DNA of 64,000 nucleotides from Coix lacryma-jobi var. lacryma-jobi (Eukaryota > Streptophyta > Magnoliopsida > Poales > Poaceae): NCBI GenBank assembly GCA_009763385.1, contig CM019828.1, positions 26,501,751-26,565,750 of the forward strand, in the 5' to 3' direction. Position 1 is the first letter of the stretch. Every line of letters begins with the position of its first letter. The translations under genes and the position numbers were made by a program. Below are positions 11,157 through 22,163 of the stretch, piece by piece. Below the pieces are notes generated by a model that saw nothing but the letters and a program-made list of their open reading frames with translations, ran no database searches and was not told the DNA's origin.

Positions 11157-12961
11157 GAGCATCTCCAAGAGATTAGCCATAAAGACTAACTAAATTTTCT
11201 GATTTAGCTACTTTCTAAAATAGATCTAACAAAAAAAATACTAGAGTGCTCCACCAGACTCTCTAAAGCTAGGACTCTCTATATTTAAAAGTGACACATC
11301 ATCCGTTTTTTTCTGGATCTGCAAGTTTTTTCATGGTCTATAGTCTCGTGCTCCATCCAAACTCACGTTTAGCCATGATTTCACAAGTTGCTCATCCTCT
11401 TTGACTGTGAAATTTTTTGTTCTTTTCTGATTTTCTTTCCCTGTTACCTGAACCTCATCTTGGGCTATTACATCCTGAGCACGAGGTGCATTTTCAGACT
11501 GACCAGAAACAAAACCTTTTATGATCAGGTCGGTGTAATATGACTAATATCCATCTGAATCCATGGCAACTGTGATAACAAACGATAAAGAATATTGAAT
11601 ATAATATTATAGGCACACTACAGGTAAGAGTTCAGCTTTGCTGCGACAATCAGACTTGACTGATGCATACTTGATGCCTCAATTGACCTTAGCCTGTCCT
11701 AGAAAGTGAAGAAAATAAATTTAAAATAGCATGACAGAACTACTGAAAACTACATGTGTCTTTCAAACCAGGTTACTCCTTTGGTTTTTAAAATTAAAAG
11801 TATGCATGCACTGTGAAGTAAATACCACAGGTAGAGAGCAATTGTTGTCTCGAAGATGCAATGGCTGCAAAGCAGCAAGAATAATATTGGAAAAACTGAC
11901 ATTGCCCGTTGCCTTGCATGGATGCTGCAACACAAACAGTAATGTTAATTTCCAATCTAAATGACACTCTAAAACTAGAGAAAATGTATCAGTTCAGTCT
12001 CAAACAATATGCCATTATTGACGACAGAGCCAAACATCACCTTCTGTAATTACTCGTACTACATAAACTCAATAGTGACATCACTTCTAAGTATAATTAT
12101 TCTCAAATAAGAGGACATGCATAATTCAGTCCTTGATTACATTATATACCAAAATTCATCTGTATAACAGAGGAGCAAGATGTGGACAACAATCATGACA
12201 ATTCATTTCTAGATTTTCTTTTCTAATTAAATCAACTTTGGTCAGAGCAACACACTGCTACAAACAAATTGAGAAACAAAATAAAATTAGCAAGGCCTTA
12301 CCAGGAAAATCCTCCTCGCCATCAACCTGATCTGCATCGAGGAAGGAGAATGTGATGGCTGCCACCTCCTGGGAAACAGAACTGCTGCATCTGGCCACCA
12401 AAGCCGGTGGGAGGCACCACCCGCCAGCGCAGCAGTCCAGCTCCTCCGTTTCCCATCCAATCCAAATTCACAAGCTCCTCGCAACCATCTGAATCTTGGC
12501 TTCCTTGACCCATGGAACTACCGATGAACTGGGGAATCGGAGAAGAAGACCGGACGCCATACCTCCCACGCGACGCCGCTGGAACAAGAGGACACGGCGG
12601 CAACAACATGGTGCGCTTCGAGGGGGTGGGAGATGGGCAGCGGGAGGTAGCGGAGGTGGAAGGTGGCCTTGGAGCAAGGCGTGGTGGGAGAAAACCTACA
12701 CAATCTGGCGGCGGAAGCTCGGAAGAAGGAAAAAAAATCGCGGAAAAATGCAGTCGCAAGGCGCGGGAAGGAAACGCCGAGCGCGCCAACGGGCCGGATG
12801 GCGAGCGGCGTAGGTTGTCCAGGAATAGAGAGCGGAGGTGGAGGGATGGAGAGCTAGCCAATTTAGAGAGTCATCTACAGAGTCTGTTGGAGACATTTTT
12901 TTCCTCATAATAGCCAAATTTATCTTTACAAAACGATTTAGCTAATCTCTTGGAGATGCTC
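11157..12961 (-). mobile_element. Non-autonomous PIF/Harbinger (Pong-like) element with ORF1 remnant, 1805 bp
   Basis: Perfect 21-bp terminal inverted repeats (left begins GAGCATCTCCAAGAGATTAG) are flanked by TTA on both sides (11154-11156, 12962-12964), the PIF/Harbinger target duplication. The interior keeps pieces of the Myb/SANT-like ORF1 on the minus strand. There is no room for or trace of the DDE transposase ORF2, so this is a deletion derivative. It sits inside an older Tourist-like MITE. Confidence 0.85.
11331..12513 (-). pseudogene. Myb/SANT-like ORF1 of a Pong/PIF element, broken
   Basis: ORF1 of Pong/PIF elements is a DNA-binding helper of the transposase. The 5' exon starts at ATG 12511-12513 (MGQGSQDSDGCEELV) and keeps the glycine/phenylalanine-rich N-terminal style of grass ORF1. 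It shifts frame near 12350, after which DADQVDGEEDFP is read in another frame up to a GTAAGG donor at about 12300. A later exon near 11520-11331 has the diagnostic KRTKNFTVKEDEQLVKSWLN followed by VSLDGARDY, then a stop where the SANT helix bundle should continue. The middle is lost or unreadable. Confidence 0.75.
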
Positions 12962-13060
12962 TTAATTAGTATCCAAACATCCAATCCTTGATCTAAACAC
13001 CCCCTGACATAACATCTCTAATTCATGTTAATCCATAGTTATGGAGTTATAACTATAGCA

Positions 13061-13320
13061 TACTCCCTTCGTCTTAAAATAGAACTCGCTATGTGATACA
13101 TGCAAGTCAAACTTTCTTAACTTTAACTAGGTTCATAAAAATATGTGCAACATTTATATCTCCAAATAAGTTCATTATAAAAGTATATTCAAAGATTTAT
13201 CTAATGATACTAATTATATATTATAAATATCAATATTCTTTAATATATAATCAATCAAAATTATAAAAAGTTGACTTCTCGGAAAGTGGGAATGATATGT
13301 ATTCCGGGACCGAGGGAGTA
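13061..13320. mobile_element. Stowaway-like MITE, about 260 bp
   Basis: Ends TACTCCCTTCGTCTTAAAAT and CCGGGACCGAGGGAGTA are Stowaway-type termini with a TA target. The interior is AT-rich and non-coding. Confidence 0.8.
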
Positions 13321-13864
13321 AACTGCATCGGTATCAAGTGCAACCGGACACATCCATACATTACGATATTCACATGTAACAAGTAATATCCTTCAGGTGC
13401 TTGACTCTTTTTTTTCAGACATCGGTCTCAACTGTTGGATCCAACACCCTAGTTGACTCTATGTCTATTCATCTCTTTCCTCATGTCGTCGTCTTCTAGC
13501 TCGCCTTTCGCCTCCACCCTCCCGTCCGCGGTCCGCCTCCTCTAGCCTATTCTTGAACGCACCCGCCTCCAATCCTGATATTGTCCCTATCACCGGGGTT
13601 GCTAGCTGCTGCCCCCGCCACGCTAAATATAAGAAAAACACCAAAGTTCACAGCCGTTGCCCTATCCTAACTCATGCCATTCAGTTGTCCGCCTCGTTCG
13701 TACCGACAACCAACCTGCCACCACCGTCTTGACTACTTGGCTTCTGAAGCCCTCTCTTCTAGTCCCGAAGGAAGAAAGCATCGTCTGAGCACTCTTAATC
13801 GCAGACAACTGGAATGTGGATAAGACCCTGTTTAGTTCATGGGTGAAAAGTTTTTGAGTGTCAC
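13321..13864. other. Intergenic stretch, no gene recognised
   Basis: Pyrimidine-rich sequence without a convincing reading frame. A fragment of a TGTTTAGTT-type MITE end is visible at about 13828-13850, just before the CACTA terminus. Confidence 0.3.
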
Positions 13865-13975
13865 CACTACTGGAGAATCAATCTTTGTCGAGTGTTTTTT
13901 CGGGCACTGGACAAAGAAGCTCTTTTGTCGAGTGGCAAATATAAAACTGTCAAAAAAAACACTCGACAATGCCAA
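13865..13975 (+). mobile_element. One end of a CACTA (En/Spm-like) transposon
   Basis: Starts CACTACTGGAGAATC and is followed by subterminal repeats of the TTGTCGAGTG type in both orientations (near 13885, 13925 and 13960), typical of transposase-binding regions. A matching opposite end (GTAGTG side) was not found nearby, so the element is truncated or its other end has decayed. Confidence 0.65.
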
Positions 13976-14091
13976 TTTTTAAATCATATTTTAAACCAGT
14001 AAATTAAACTAAATGAAGCAATTTTCAACTACAAAGTTGTTTAACTACCAAGATGAATAATTTTTGTTTTGATGATTTTTCATTTCGTGTC

Positions 14092-14325
14092 TCAATCCGG
14101 CACGACACACTCGTCGCCATGCTCCCCGTCGTTCTCCTGCCCTCCCCGCTGGGTTGCCTCCTCGCTTCCATTCCTCTCCGCTGCCACGCTCCGACTCAGC
14201 AGTCCTCCACCGCCGCCGCCCGCGGCCTCATCCTCCGCGGCGCGCGCTCCCCGGTCGTCAAGCGCGTCCCGGACGGTGGCGGGTGGCTTCTCTGGCACCA
14301 GTCCGGCGCCCGCGTCGTGTTCTCC
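14092..14325 (+). pseudogene. Copied 5' segment of the glycosyl-hydrolase-like gene at 22164
   Basis: About 234 bp here match 22139-22372 at roughly 90% identity by eye, covering the last 5' UTR bases and about the first 70 codons. The copy has a short deletion near codon 6 that keeps the frame (MLPVVLLPSPLGC against MLPAALMALASPPGC). It then runs into unrelated DNA and stops at 14379. The identity includes UTR, so this is a DNA-level copy, not a retrogene. Its position 120 bp inside a CACTA end suggests transposon capture. Confidence 0.9.
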
Positions 14326-14901
14326 TTATTCCCCAACAAGAATCCGACGCACCAAAAATCGCGTGTTGGATCTGGCTAAAGCACCTAGGTGATAGTTAGC
14401 ATTATCGTGTCAAATACTATCCAGGTTAGAAAAAAGCCATGCAAGAATCAAGGTCTACCCTTAGGATGAAGGAGCGCTACCGTGCTCAAATAATTATGTT
14501 TTTTAATAGTACAATTCATTTTCAATATAAATTATATAACATATGATTGTTTTCCCCCGTTATAATGTACGGGCATGAGAGGCAAAGTTTCAATCTTTTT
14601 TCATCCATCTCTTTTTTCTCTGACTTAAGTCATGAATGCACGCCCACTTTATAATTCAAATTGCATATATTGATAATTATATTCTCATATCAGATGTTGC
14701 ATTCTATTTCTATCCGAAATTGGATTCCAACTATATGTGTTGGTGCTCACCTTGCACACACGCAGGGCCATGCCGTTGGCAATGAGTCTGTGTAAAATTC
14801 CGGTTGATCACGCTTTAAAAGAAGGAGATTGGCGGAACTAAGAGTCCCGTTGCAACACATGACGACATTCGTGCTAGTTAGTCTGTAATTTGACAATGTT
14901 A

Positions 14902-16115
14902 GAGCACTCTCAATACAAAAAACTATGACTAATTTCTATGTCCTAGGACATCGTACCAAGAAACTACCTCTCTCCGATGCAACTTTTATAGCGCGGAGTC
15001 TATTCCATCATTCACCTCTCCTCTTGCTAAGATCTTCTGTTCCCGAATTGTTTGTACGCGACGTGCAATTGCCTTGTGTACAGGTGCAACTACCGTGTCA
15101 CGCTCCTGCAACTACAGACGATCACGGTGGTCTCCGTCGCCTACCTCTAGTTTAGGACGGTGTTGTTTTGGCTCCAAAAGAGCCTCCCGTTCCTCGCTGC
15201 TTAGCACTTAGGTGTGTTGAAGGCGAGAAGCTATGACATAGATTTGCACCGGGTATCGGCGACGAGACAGGTGCCATCGGTGATTGGTCATCGAAGACCG
15301 ACGAGGGCAGTGAGCAGTTCCAGCCTAGCTCCGATGAGAGAGAGCTTTGCACACGAGCTCTGATGGCAGCCGCGAGCTCCTATACGAGCAAGCTCCACAC
15401 ACGTGCTATGACGGGCGACGCCTTGAGCTCGACGGGAGAGCTGCACTCGAGCTCCGACGGGAGAGCTGCACACGACCTAAGAACTCGAGCTCCACACGCG
15501 ATGGAGTACATGGTCGGACGAGCGGGCAGCTATGCAGGCAGTGGAGTGGGGCGAACACAGGAAGGTAGGTGCCCGCGATGACGCAGGGACAAACGAGCGC
15601 GAGGGGAAGCTGAGGACGACGCACGAGATTTGGACGGATGAGGAAGAAACCACTCTGTGCCTCCCAACGCGATACTAGGTGATTTCTACTGCACCGATTG
15701 GCGTGAAGACGTCGTGTGTCAACCGTGAGTTTCATTTTGTTGTTTCCAAGATTGACATGTCATATGAAACAAAATGAAACTCAAATGAAACTCTCCATTG
15801 AGAGTGAGAGTTTCATTCTAAAGTTTCATAAGCATTAAATTTCACGACTTATAGAGAGTTGGTATTCGTGCCAAGAGAAACTAATTTCTTCTCTCTTCTT
15901 AAATACAATGTCATGTCATCAAAAGTGCTTATGTGACAGCATATTTAATGCAAATGAAACTCAAATGAAACCCCCATTGAGATTGACCTTAATAAATGGT
16001 TTCTTCTTTTCCCCTTCTGTCTTCAATAATTATCTTACCACATCAGCAAACTGCTTAGGTGACAGTTCATTTAATACATATAGAAACTATGATAGTTTCT
16101 GCATTGAAAGTGACC
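14902..16115. mobile_element. Candidate non-autonomous inverted-repeat element, about 1.2 kb
   Basis: Left GAGCACTCTCAATAC and right GCATTGAAAGTGACC pair as imperfect inverted repeats (about 11/15) and both are flanked by TTA. The interior has a GC-richer block (15000-15720) with no recognisable protein. It also has direct and inverted repeats of the theme ATGAAACTCAAATGAAAC near 15770-15975. A PIF/Harbinger affinity is inferred from the TTA. Confidence 0.45.
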
Positions 16116-16197
16116 TTATGATACAATAAATATATGCTAATGACATACTAATTAGTTTTAATAAATTTGTCTCACGGTAATTTATTTTGGTAATGAC

Positions 16198-16704
16198 TTG
16201 TTTACATGCGGCCGTGTCATTGTCTCATCGCACACATGCTCCAATCTCACCATCCCCATACCATCGCTCGGCGCGTGCCCTGCGCCCGTGACCCAGAGAG
16301 GACTCACTGTGTTGGCTTCTGCGGCATGCAAAATGACATCCGTCAGTTTCCACCCACCCACAATTCATGTCCGCTCCACATGTGCGTTCGTCTCCTTTCT
16401 CTCCCCTCCCCTTCCCTCCCAGATCCCCATCCACTCCGCCGATTCTCCCCTCCCCTTCCCTCCCAGACCCCCATCCACTCCGCTGATTCTCGCGAAAATC
16501 GATCGATTGATTTGGGGTTTGTGCGCAGAGAAGGGACTCGGTGAGGAATTGAAGGTGGCTTGCGCGCTGCGCCCGGTAAATCTCCACTGCAAGACGGGCG
16601 ACATTTGGTGCGGGCAGGGGAAGCTATGGTGTGGAGCGGGTCGGCATGCGAGGAACGCGGCAGCGCCTAGCTCGGTGGTATGGCCTCAACGAGGACCAAC
16701 TTAG
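16198..16704 (+). other. Open GC-rich stretch, probably non-coding
   Basis: A 168-codon open frame lacks any domain, has proline/serine composition expected from pyrimidine-rich DNA, and contains a direct repeat (CTCCCCTCCCCTTCCCTCCC type) at 16394-16470. I cannot assign it a function. It may be an untranslated leader for the small frame at 16786. Confidence 0.2.
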
Positions 16705-16785
16705 AACTGGCGTGGTCTGCGGGGTGATTGGAGGTTCTAGATCTACGGCTATAGGTACTTCCTATCCTGACTTGTAGTTTGCAAT

Positions 16786-17097
16786 ATGGCTCACGAGCCC
16801 TGTAGATCTGTCTCCGTCCGCCGTGCCTCCGTGCTAGCCATGCCATGGGCACTCGACGACCTCGCCTCCGGCGGCGGCGTGTGGCCATCGTGGCCCGTCA
16901 TGCTCTGCGTGGCCCTGGTCGCCGTCTGGGTTGTCTCGCTGCTCATCGTCCTTCTCTGCTATCAGGGCCACTTGGGGGAGGATGAAGCGGGCAACATGCA
17001 GGCGCAGCAGCTGGACGACCTGGAGGCCGGGGTGGTGGCAGTGGAACTATCCATCGGTGGGCTGCGACGACGGCCATGCCGTGGACCCTGGTGGTGA
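16786..17097 (+). CDS. Hypothetical small single-pass membrane protein, 103 aa
   Basis: No family recognised. The frame begins with ATG at 16786 and has one strong hydrophobic segment, about residues 42-62 (WPVMLCVALVAVWVVSLLIV). A short acidic stretch with GEDEAGN and a glycine/arginine tail follow. Codon bias is GC-rich and gene-like compared with the AT-rich surroundings. No splice partner or homology is evident, and it could be a gene fragment carried by a transposon. Confidence 0.3.
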   Translation: MAHEPCRSVSVRRASVLAMPWALDDLASGGGVWPSWPVMLCVALVAVWVVSLLIVLLCYQGHLGEDEAGNMQAQQLDDLEAGVVAVELSIGGLRRRPCRGPWW

Positions 17098-17149
17098 TGA
17101 AACGCTACACTGCTTCCTCGTTCGTCCGTATTGCATGCGCAAGTTATGT

Positions 17150-17398
17150 GTAAGTATGTTTATTCTAAATTTCTAGTTATTCAGTAGATGCTATACAGAT
17201 GGACGGACAAGTACGGACGTAGATGCTATACAATTGGAGTGAGCGTAGATGCTATACAAGTATGTCAGGTCACTGTGCAAGTATGTTTATTCTAAATTTC
17301 TAGTTTATTCAGTCTTTGTACAATATGATTGTCTTTTGATCTAGTCTCTCTAGCGAGCTAGTCTTTTGATCTAGTCTCTCTAGCTAGCTAGCGGGTGG
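17150..17398. repeat. Cluster of short direct repeats
   Basis: AAGTATGTTTATTCTAAATT occurs at about 17152 and 17279. GTAGATGCTATACA occurs three times between 17184 and 17258. CTTTTGATCTAGTCTCTCTA occurs twice in tandem at 17333-17385. Replication-slippage-type structure with no gene. Confidence 0.75.
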
Positions 17399-20001
17399 GT
17401 TTATAACTGTAGTTTACACCTCCGGTGTTGCATTGGTGTTTCGTCGTAGATTAACAAGACTATACTATGTACTACATGTGTGTGGTTGCTTTTAACTACG
17501 ATCGATCGATCAACGCCAGTTGTTTATCATTTGTTTGCAGCTGTTAACTGAGTAGTTAGTAGCTCACTTACGGTGGGCTTTTTTCGGCATACCAAGTAGT
17601 TGTTGACAGCTAGTGACTGTCAGCTGAATTTTCATATCATCGGTTTTTTTTTCATACCAAGTACGTGCTTATGCAAGATATGATTTAGTGAAATGAGTAA
17701 ACAATTAATTAATTAGGTCTGCTCATCTGGAATGGGATCTGATTTTGTTCATTTTTCTGATTATATATTGTGGTTTGATGCAAGCAATAATATTGGTTTT
17801 CCGTTTTTCAGCATATCCTCAGTATTATGATGATCTAGCATTTTGTGGAATTCATGGTGTAGGCAACTTATGCTAAATGAATAAAAAAAATTATTCAATT
17901 TAGTTTAGCATTTCTTTTGTGTTCAGATTTAGCAATTTATGTGTATACTCATAGTTCAGTTTTTATTTTGTTACTCTATTAGTGCATCTCCTTCAGTCAG
18001 AGATGAAATATAATGTGCTTCACAAACTAGTGTACTTTATTAGACAATGCTACATAATATCAGAGATGAAATATGATGTACATATTTAAAATTCATTAGG
18101 CAATTATGTGTTCCAATTAGACAATAATATGGTCCTAAAAAAGTAAAATAGTATATATATATAGATAGACAAGCATGTTCAGCTCACATATTCATTGAAG
18201 GACGAACAATAACCTGTGCAAAATGTCATGATCAACTAGCAATAGCTTACCCGAAATACAATACGTGAACAAAAGTAAGCTACTCTTGATAGAGTGTTTG
18301 GCTCCGGGCTAACTAATATAGAGTGTTTGGCTCACCGCCACACTTTGCTTAAGCTGTGACGCGACGCACATGAAAGGCTGCTGCTTGCTTTTAGCCTTTA
18401 GGTGTGGTAGCTACCAGAACTGAGGCAGCAATTTCTAACGCCAGAGTCGCTGCAACTGAGACCATTAATATTTCTTTTTGTTTTTGAAAACTTTGTGACC
18501 AGCGTTACTATTTGATGCATTTTGTTTCTTTCCATTCTAGCATTCTAATAACTGGTGTACCCTAAAATATGAAATAATGCAAATTCAAAGTAAGATTCAA
18601 AACATTAGAAATCCTGAAATCCAGTGCACAGTGCAGTGCTCAAATTCAAATAGTCAAATGATGGTTGCTCACCTTACTTGCCTGCCGGCTGTTGCAGGCT
18701 GGATTTGTTTACCAACTTTGTTGCATTTTCTTGTGTTCAGGCATGGCGCTGAACAAGCAGCAGCTCATCTTTGCCTGGAAGCAGCCGAGGGGACGAGCGC
18801 ACACTGTGGTGGATGCCTGCAAGTGCTAAGCACACAATTCCATCAGGGCCAACAACTATCGCAAGAAGAAGTGCATCCATTGGAATGAGGTAAAAATGCT
18901 TTCATATTTTTACCCATGCCAGGTTATTGTACGTGTTTGTGTGTTAGTATCGCTTATGACTGCTTAGATTACATGTCAATTATTATTTTTTTCTTTTTAA
19001 GTGTTAACTGCTGTTGTGACAGCTTCTGGATTGCTTCATATACCGTATTGACATGGAACATCAGCGTCGACTATCTATTGCAATTTCTGTTTTAGTTCTG
19101 AGTGTTCACTTAGATCCTGCTATGACAGCTTCTTCCATGTTTTTTATGTTTGTAGATCTGACAAACACAATTCCTATTTTAGAAGGTACTTTGCTTATGA
19201 AGTTTGAAAAGATAAAGCTTATTTGACCTCGTGTAAAATTGGATAACATCATTATTGGGGTGGGGCTGTAGGTTGTAAAGGGACATAGACACTATACTTA
19301 TTTTTTCATAATACATAAATTGTCTGTTAAAAACATTGTTGCCTAATGAATGACACTAAAATTGCCTAAAAAAATACAATCTACTATCTCCAGTTTTTGT
19401 GCTTTTTATGCATAGGACTAGTTGAATCATGATTTTTTTAGGACTGATATTTTGAATTTGAATTATTTTGACACGAATATTTGCTTAGAGCTAGTTGTTT
19501 TCTTCAATAATTATTATATTTTATGCTCATACAAATATAATGACAACAACTTTTTTTTGCATGTATTTACAAGACTAGTTTTTCGTACAATGTCTTTAGG
19601 GCATAGGTTTTCAAAGACTGTGTGTGACAGTGTCCAATGACGGCAACAAGGTATAATCACACATACGCAAAATAAAACACAATCATTTCCTTAGGCAATT
19701 TAAGTGTCATTTGTTAGGCAATTTAAGTATCCTTGTTAGGCAACAATGTGCTCCTAAATAGGACATTTTAGCCTTCTGGTTCAGATTGACAGACATCCTG
19801 TATTTTAGAACAAGTTCAACCTTAATGTTTCAGTTTGTTAAATAATTACGAGTGAGTTTTGTAATGTTTTCTTGCAATTAATGCTTATACCTGCAACATT
19901 AAAAAAAGGCCTTTTGCAATGTTTTGTATAAACTCTTAAATGTTGTCTTTATTTTTTATGCTTTCAATGCTGATTATCATTACTTAAATGAAAAAATGTA
20001 G
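17399..20001. other. Long AT-rich stretch with one exon-like piece
   Basis: No complete gene seen. At 18741-18889 a plus-strand interval is bounded by TTCAG and a GTAAAA donor. It reads MALNKQQLIFAWKQPRGR in one frame and NNYRKKKCIHWNE in another, so any exon there is frameshifted, and I cannot name the family. The motif TAGGCAATT or its complement recurs many times between 18050 and 21650, which suggests one large unclassified element covering this region. Confidence 0.35.
19676..19806. repeat. Direct repeat, copy 1 (partner at 20337-20475)
   Basis: About 130 bp, starting near CACAATCATTTCCTTAGGC, is repeated about 660 bp downstream with some 88-90% identity by eye. The unit is built from TTAGGCAATTTAAGT modules. 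The two copies flank the VAC14 exon fragment. Confidence 0.85.
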
Positions 20002-20081
20002 ATTATGGTCGTATGGCTGAAATACTTGTTCGGAGGGCAGGCTCTACCGATGAATTCACTCGGCTGACGTCTATCACATCA
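20002..20081 (+). pseudogene. VAC14: Isolated VAC14-like exon fragment
   Basis: VAC14 is the HEAT-repeat scaffold of the Fab1/PIKfyve lipid kinase complex on endosome/vacuole membranes. The plus strand reads DYGRMAEILVRRAGSTDEF followed by TRLTSIT, which I recognise from memory as a conserved internal exon of plant VAC14. It is bounded by an AG acceptor (ending at 20001) and a GTAATT donor (20082). No neighbouring VAC14 exons are visible. The conserved tryptophan codon expected after SIT is altered at the donor edge. This is a captured or leftover fragment, not a gene. Confidence 0.7.
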
Positions 20082-20336
20082 GTAATTTGTCTTTCATGTT
20101 TTTTTTTTCTGTAATCTTAAAACCTAGAATGTAGACTACAAATCTGGTTTAGTATTTGTAAGAATGCTTGACTTATGGCCTATGATTTTTTTGTCAACTT
20201 ATAGTTGGACATGTGACGGTTGCAATTCTTTTTGATTAAGACAAGTTTGTTTGGACCTATGGTTTATTTACATATTTTCTGGAATAGTTATTGCCGTTCT
20301 TGATGTACGTGCACGATATTTTTGATCCACTCTTAG

Positions 20337-20475
20337 GCAAAAAGAACACAACCATTTTCTTAGGCAATTTAAGTGTCATTTCTTAGGCAATTTAAGTATC
20401 CTTGTTAAGCAACAATGTGCTCCTAAATGGGCAATTTTAGCCTTCTGGTTTAGATTGACAGGCATCCTGTATTTA
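20337..20475. repeat. Direct repeat, copy 2 (partner at 19676-19806)
   Basis: Second copy of the TTAGGCAATTTAAGT-rich module; see copy 1. Order and spacing of the modules are kept, with point changes and small indels. Confidence 0.85.
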
Positions 20476-22163
20476 CAAAGGTACATCTCTTTCTACATAA
20501 TACAATTTTTTTCATGTTTTTCTATTTGCCATTCAGATACATGCCATTTGTTCATCTAAATTTAATAAATTTAGATTAGGTAGCCGTCTATATACATATT
20601 TTTTCTAAGGCCTAGAGTATTGCACACAGTACCGCACTAGGCAATTTATCAAGTTTCCATAGGCATCTAGGCAATATTTATCGAGCATGTCAAAGGACGA
20701 ACCCAAGCAATTTTAATAAAACAACAAGGAATAGCATCTAAGAATATAGAGCATTATATAATTTTCATGTCCAACACAACAAGTTGTAAGAATATTGAAC
20801 GTCTAAATAAACATTGTAGAGAGCCATTACAAATAAATTTGCTATCTTAACCTATCAAAGAACAAAAACATATCCATATCTTTAAGTTTTATTTTGCTTC
20901 CCTTCTTTCCCATCAAAGCCTACTTAACCGCCGCAGTTACAGACTCCATAACTTTTTCATCCCGTTGTCTAGGCATCTTGGAGCATTGTGATCCCATCAA
21001 ACCTATAAATCCTTATTGCAAAATATTGAGCCAGCTGCATTTGTTGGCTCTGCTATTTGTCGTGAACAATGAAAAGAGATTGTATTCAGTGCAATGATAT
21101 TTATGTTTTTAACATAAGGCATCAAGAACAGAACTGCTTTGGGTAACATAAGCACTTTAATTAAGCAATACTACTGCTACTATCAAATAATAATGTCTTC
21201 TTAAATAGGCAACAAAAGTTTTTGTTTTTTTTTAAAACATATGCATCCTTTTTTATCTCTATCCAGCAACAAACTTCTAACACATGTTATCCTTTTTTTT
21301 ACATACAGGCCATTTACAGAGAAGCATGTAAACCACATTTTGCAGGTCTTATATAGAAGTGCACAAATATCTATTTTTTAAGGGACTAGATGTGTAGTGT
21401 TGTGGTTTTAGAAAACCGCAAATTCAAAAGTGTTCTTCCGAGATGGGATGCCAGGCAAAAAAATCAATCAGTCTTGTGAGAAGTTTACTATATATTTTTC
21501 TTTTTCTGAATACTTTGCCCTCATATGTCTGCTTTTACAAATCATAGCAGAGAGCATATTTTTTCCAAGGTCCATGATAAATGTATAGATACGTATATGT
21601 GTTTTTTAGATGGAGTATTATGAACACTTTCTGGAATAGGCAAATTAGCTCTTTATACCTGATTGGGTTTTGGTTTTCTTGACTTTTTTTGCGTTTACCT
21701 AGGAGTTGGTGGTGCTATCAAAGGAAGCCTGACGGTACCCATTAAGCCACCAACACCGTAGTTGAATAGGATTTTTGTCTTTTTATTTTCTATGACCTGA
21801 GTGACGTTGAGAAATTGGACAAGCAGATTTGCCTTTTTTCAAAATGCCTGATAGTATTTGGGCCGAGCCCTGAAGCCGCGAACAGTAATGGCAGAAAATT
21901 TTTCTCCCGAGCCAACAAACATGTTATTGCCCAAAATAGAGATATAATAACTTTACTTACCGCAAATGGAATGGCCGTGCAGTATATTATGGCCGTCCGT
22001 AATATAGCATTTATTTTTACCTTTTCACCCACCAATTAAACATCTCTAACTAAAATATAATTTTATTTTAAACCATCTATGGTTCCTGCGCAGGCTTCGA
22101 AGCCCAAGTGCCCAACACCACGCGGAGAACTGCTGTCCAATCCGGCACGGCACACTCGTCGCC
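20476..22163. other. AT-rich upstream region of the glycosyl-hydrolase-like gene
   Basis: No gene recognised. More TAGGCAA modules occur up to about 21640. The DNA turns GC-rich from about 22085, consistent with the 5' UTR of the gene at 22164. Confidence 0.3.

Larger units (their letters stand above)
10880..13004. mobile_element. Tourist-like MITE interrupted by a PIF/Harbinger element
   Basis: Outer ends GGGGCTGTTTGGAT (10880) and its partner at 13004 (minus-strand GGGGTGTTTAGAT) are flanked by TGA at 10877-10879 and 13005-13007. Without the nested element at 11157-12961 this is about a 320-bp MITE. Its core shows the mirrored TTCGTGAGACAAAT / ATTTGTCTCACGAATT blocks. Confidence 0.7.

Noticed and set aside
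12496..12910. Plus-strand frames at 12.5-12.9 kb
   Set aside because: They lie opposite the minus-strand ORF1 exon of the PIF/Harbinger element, which has recognisable family sequence.
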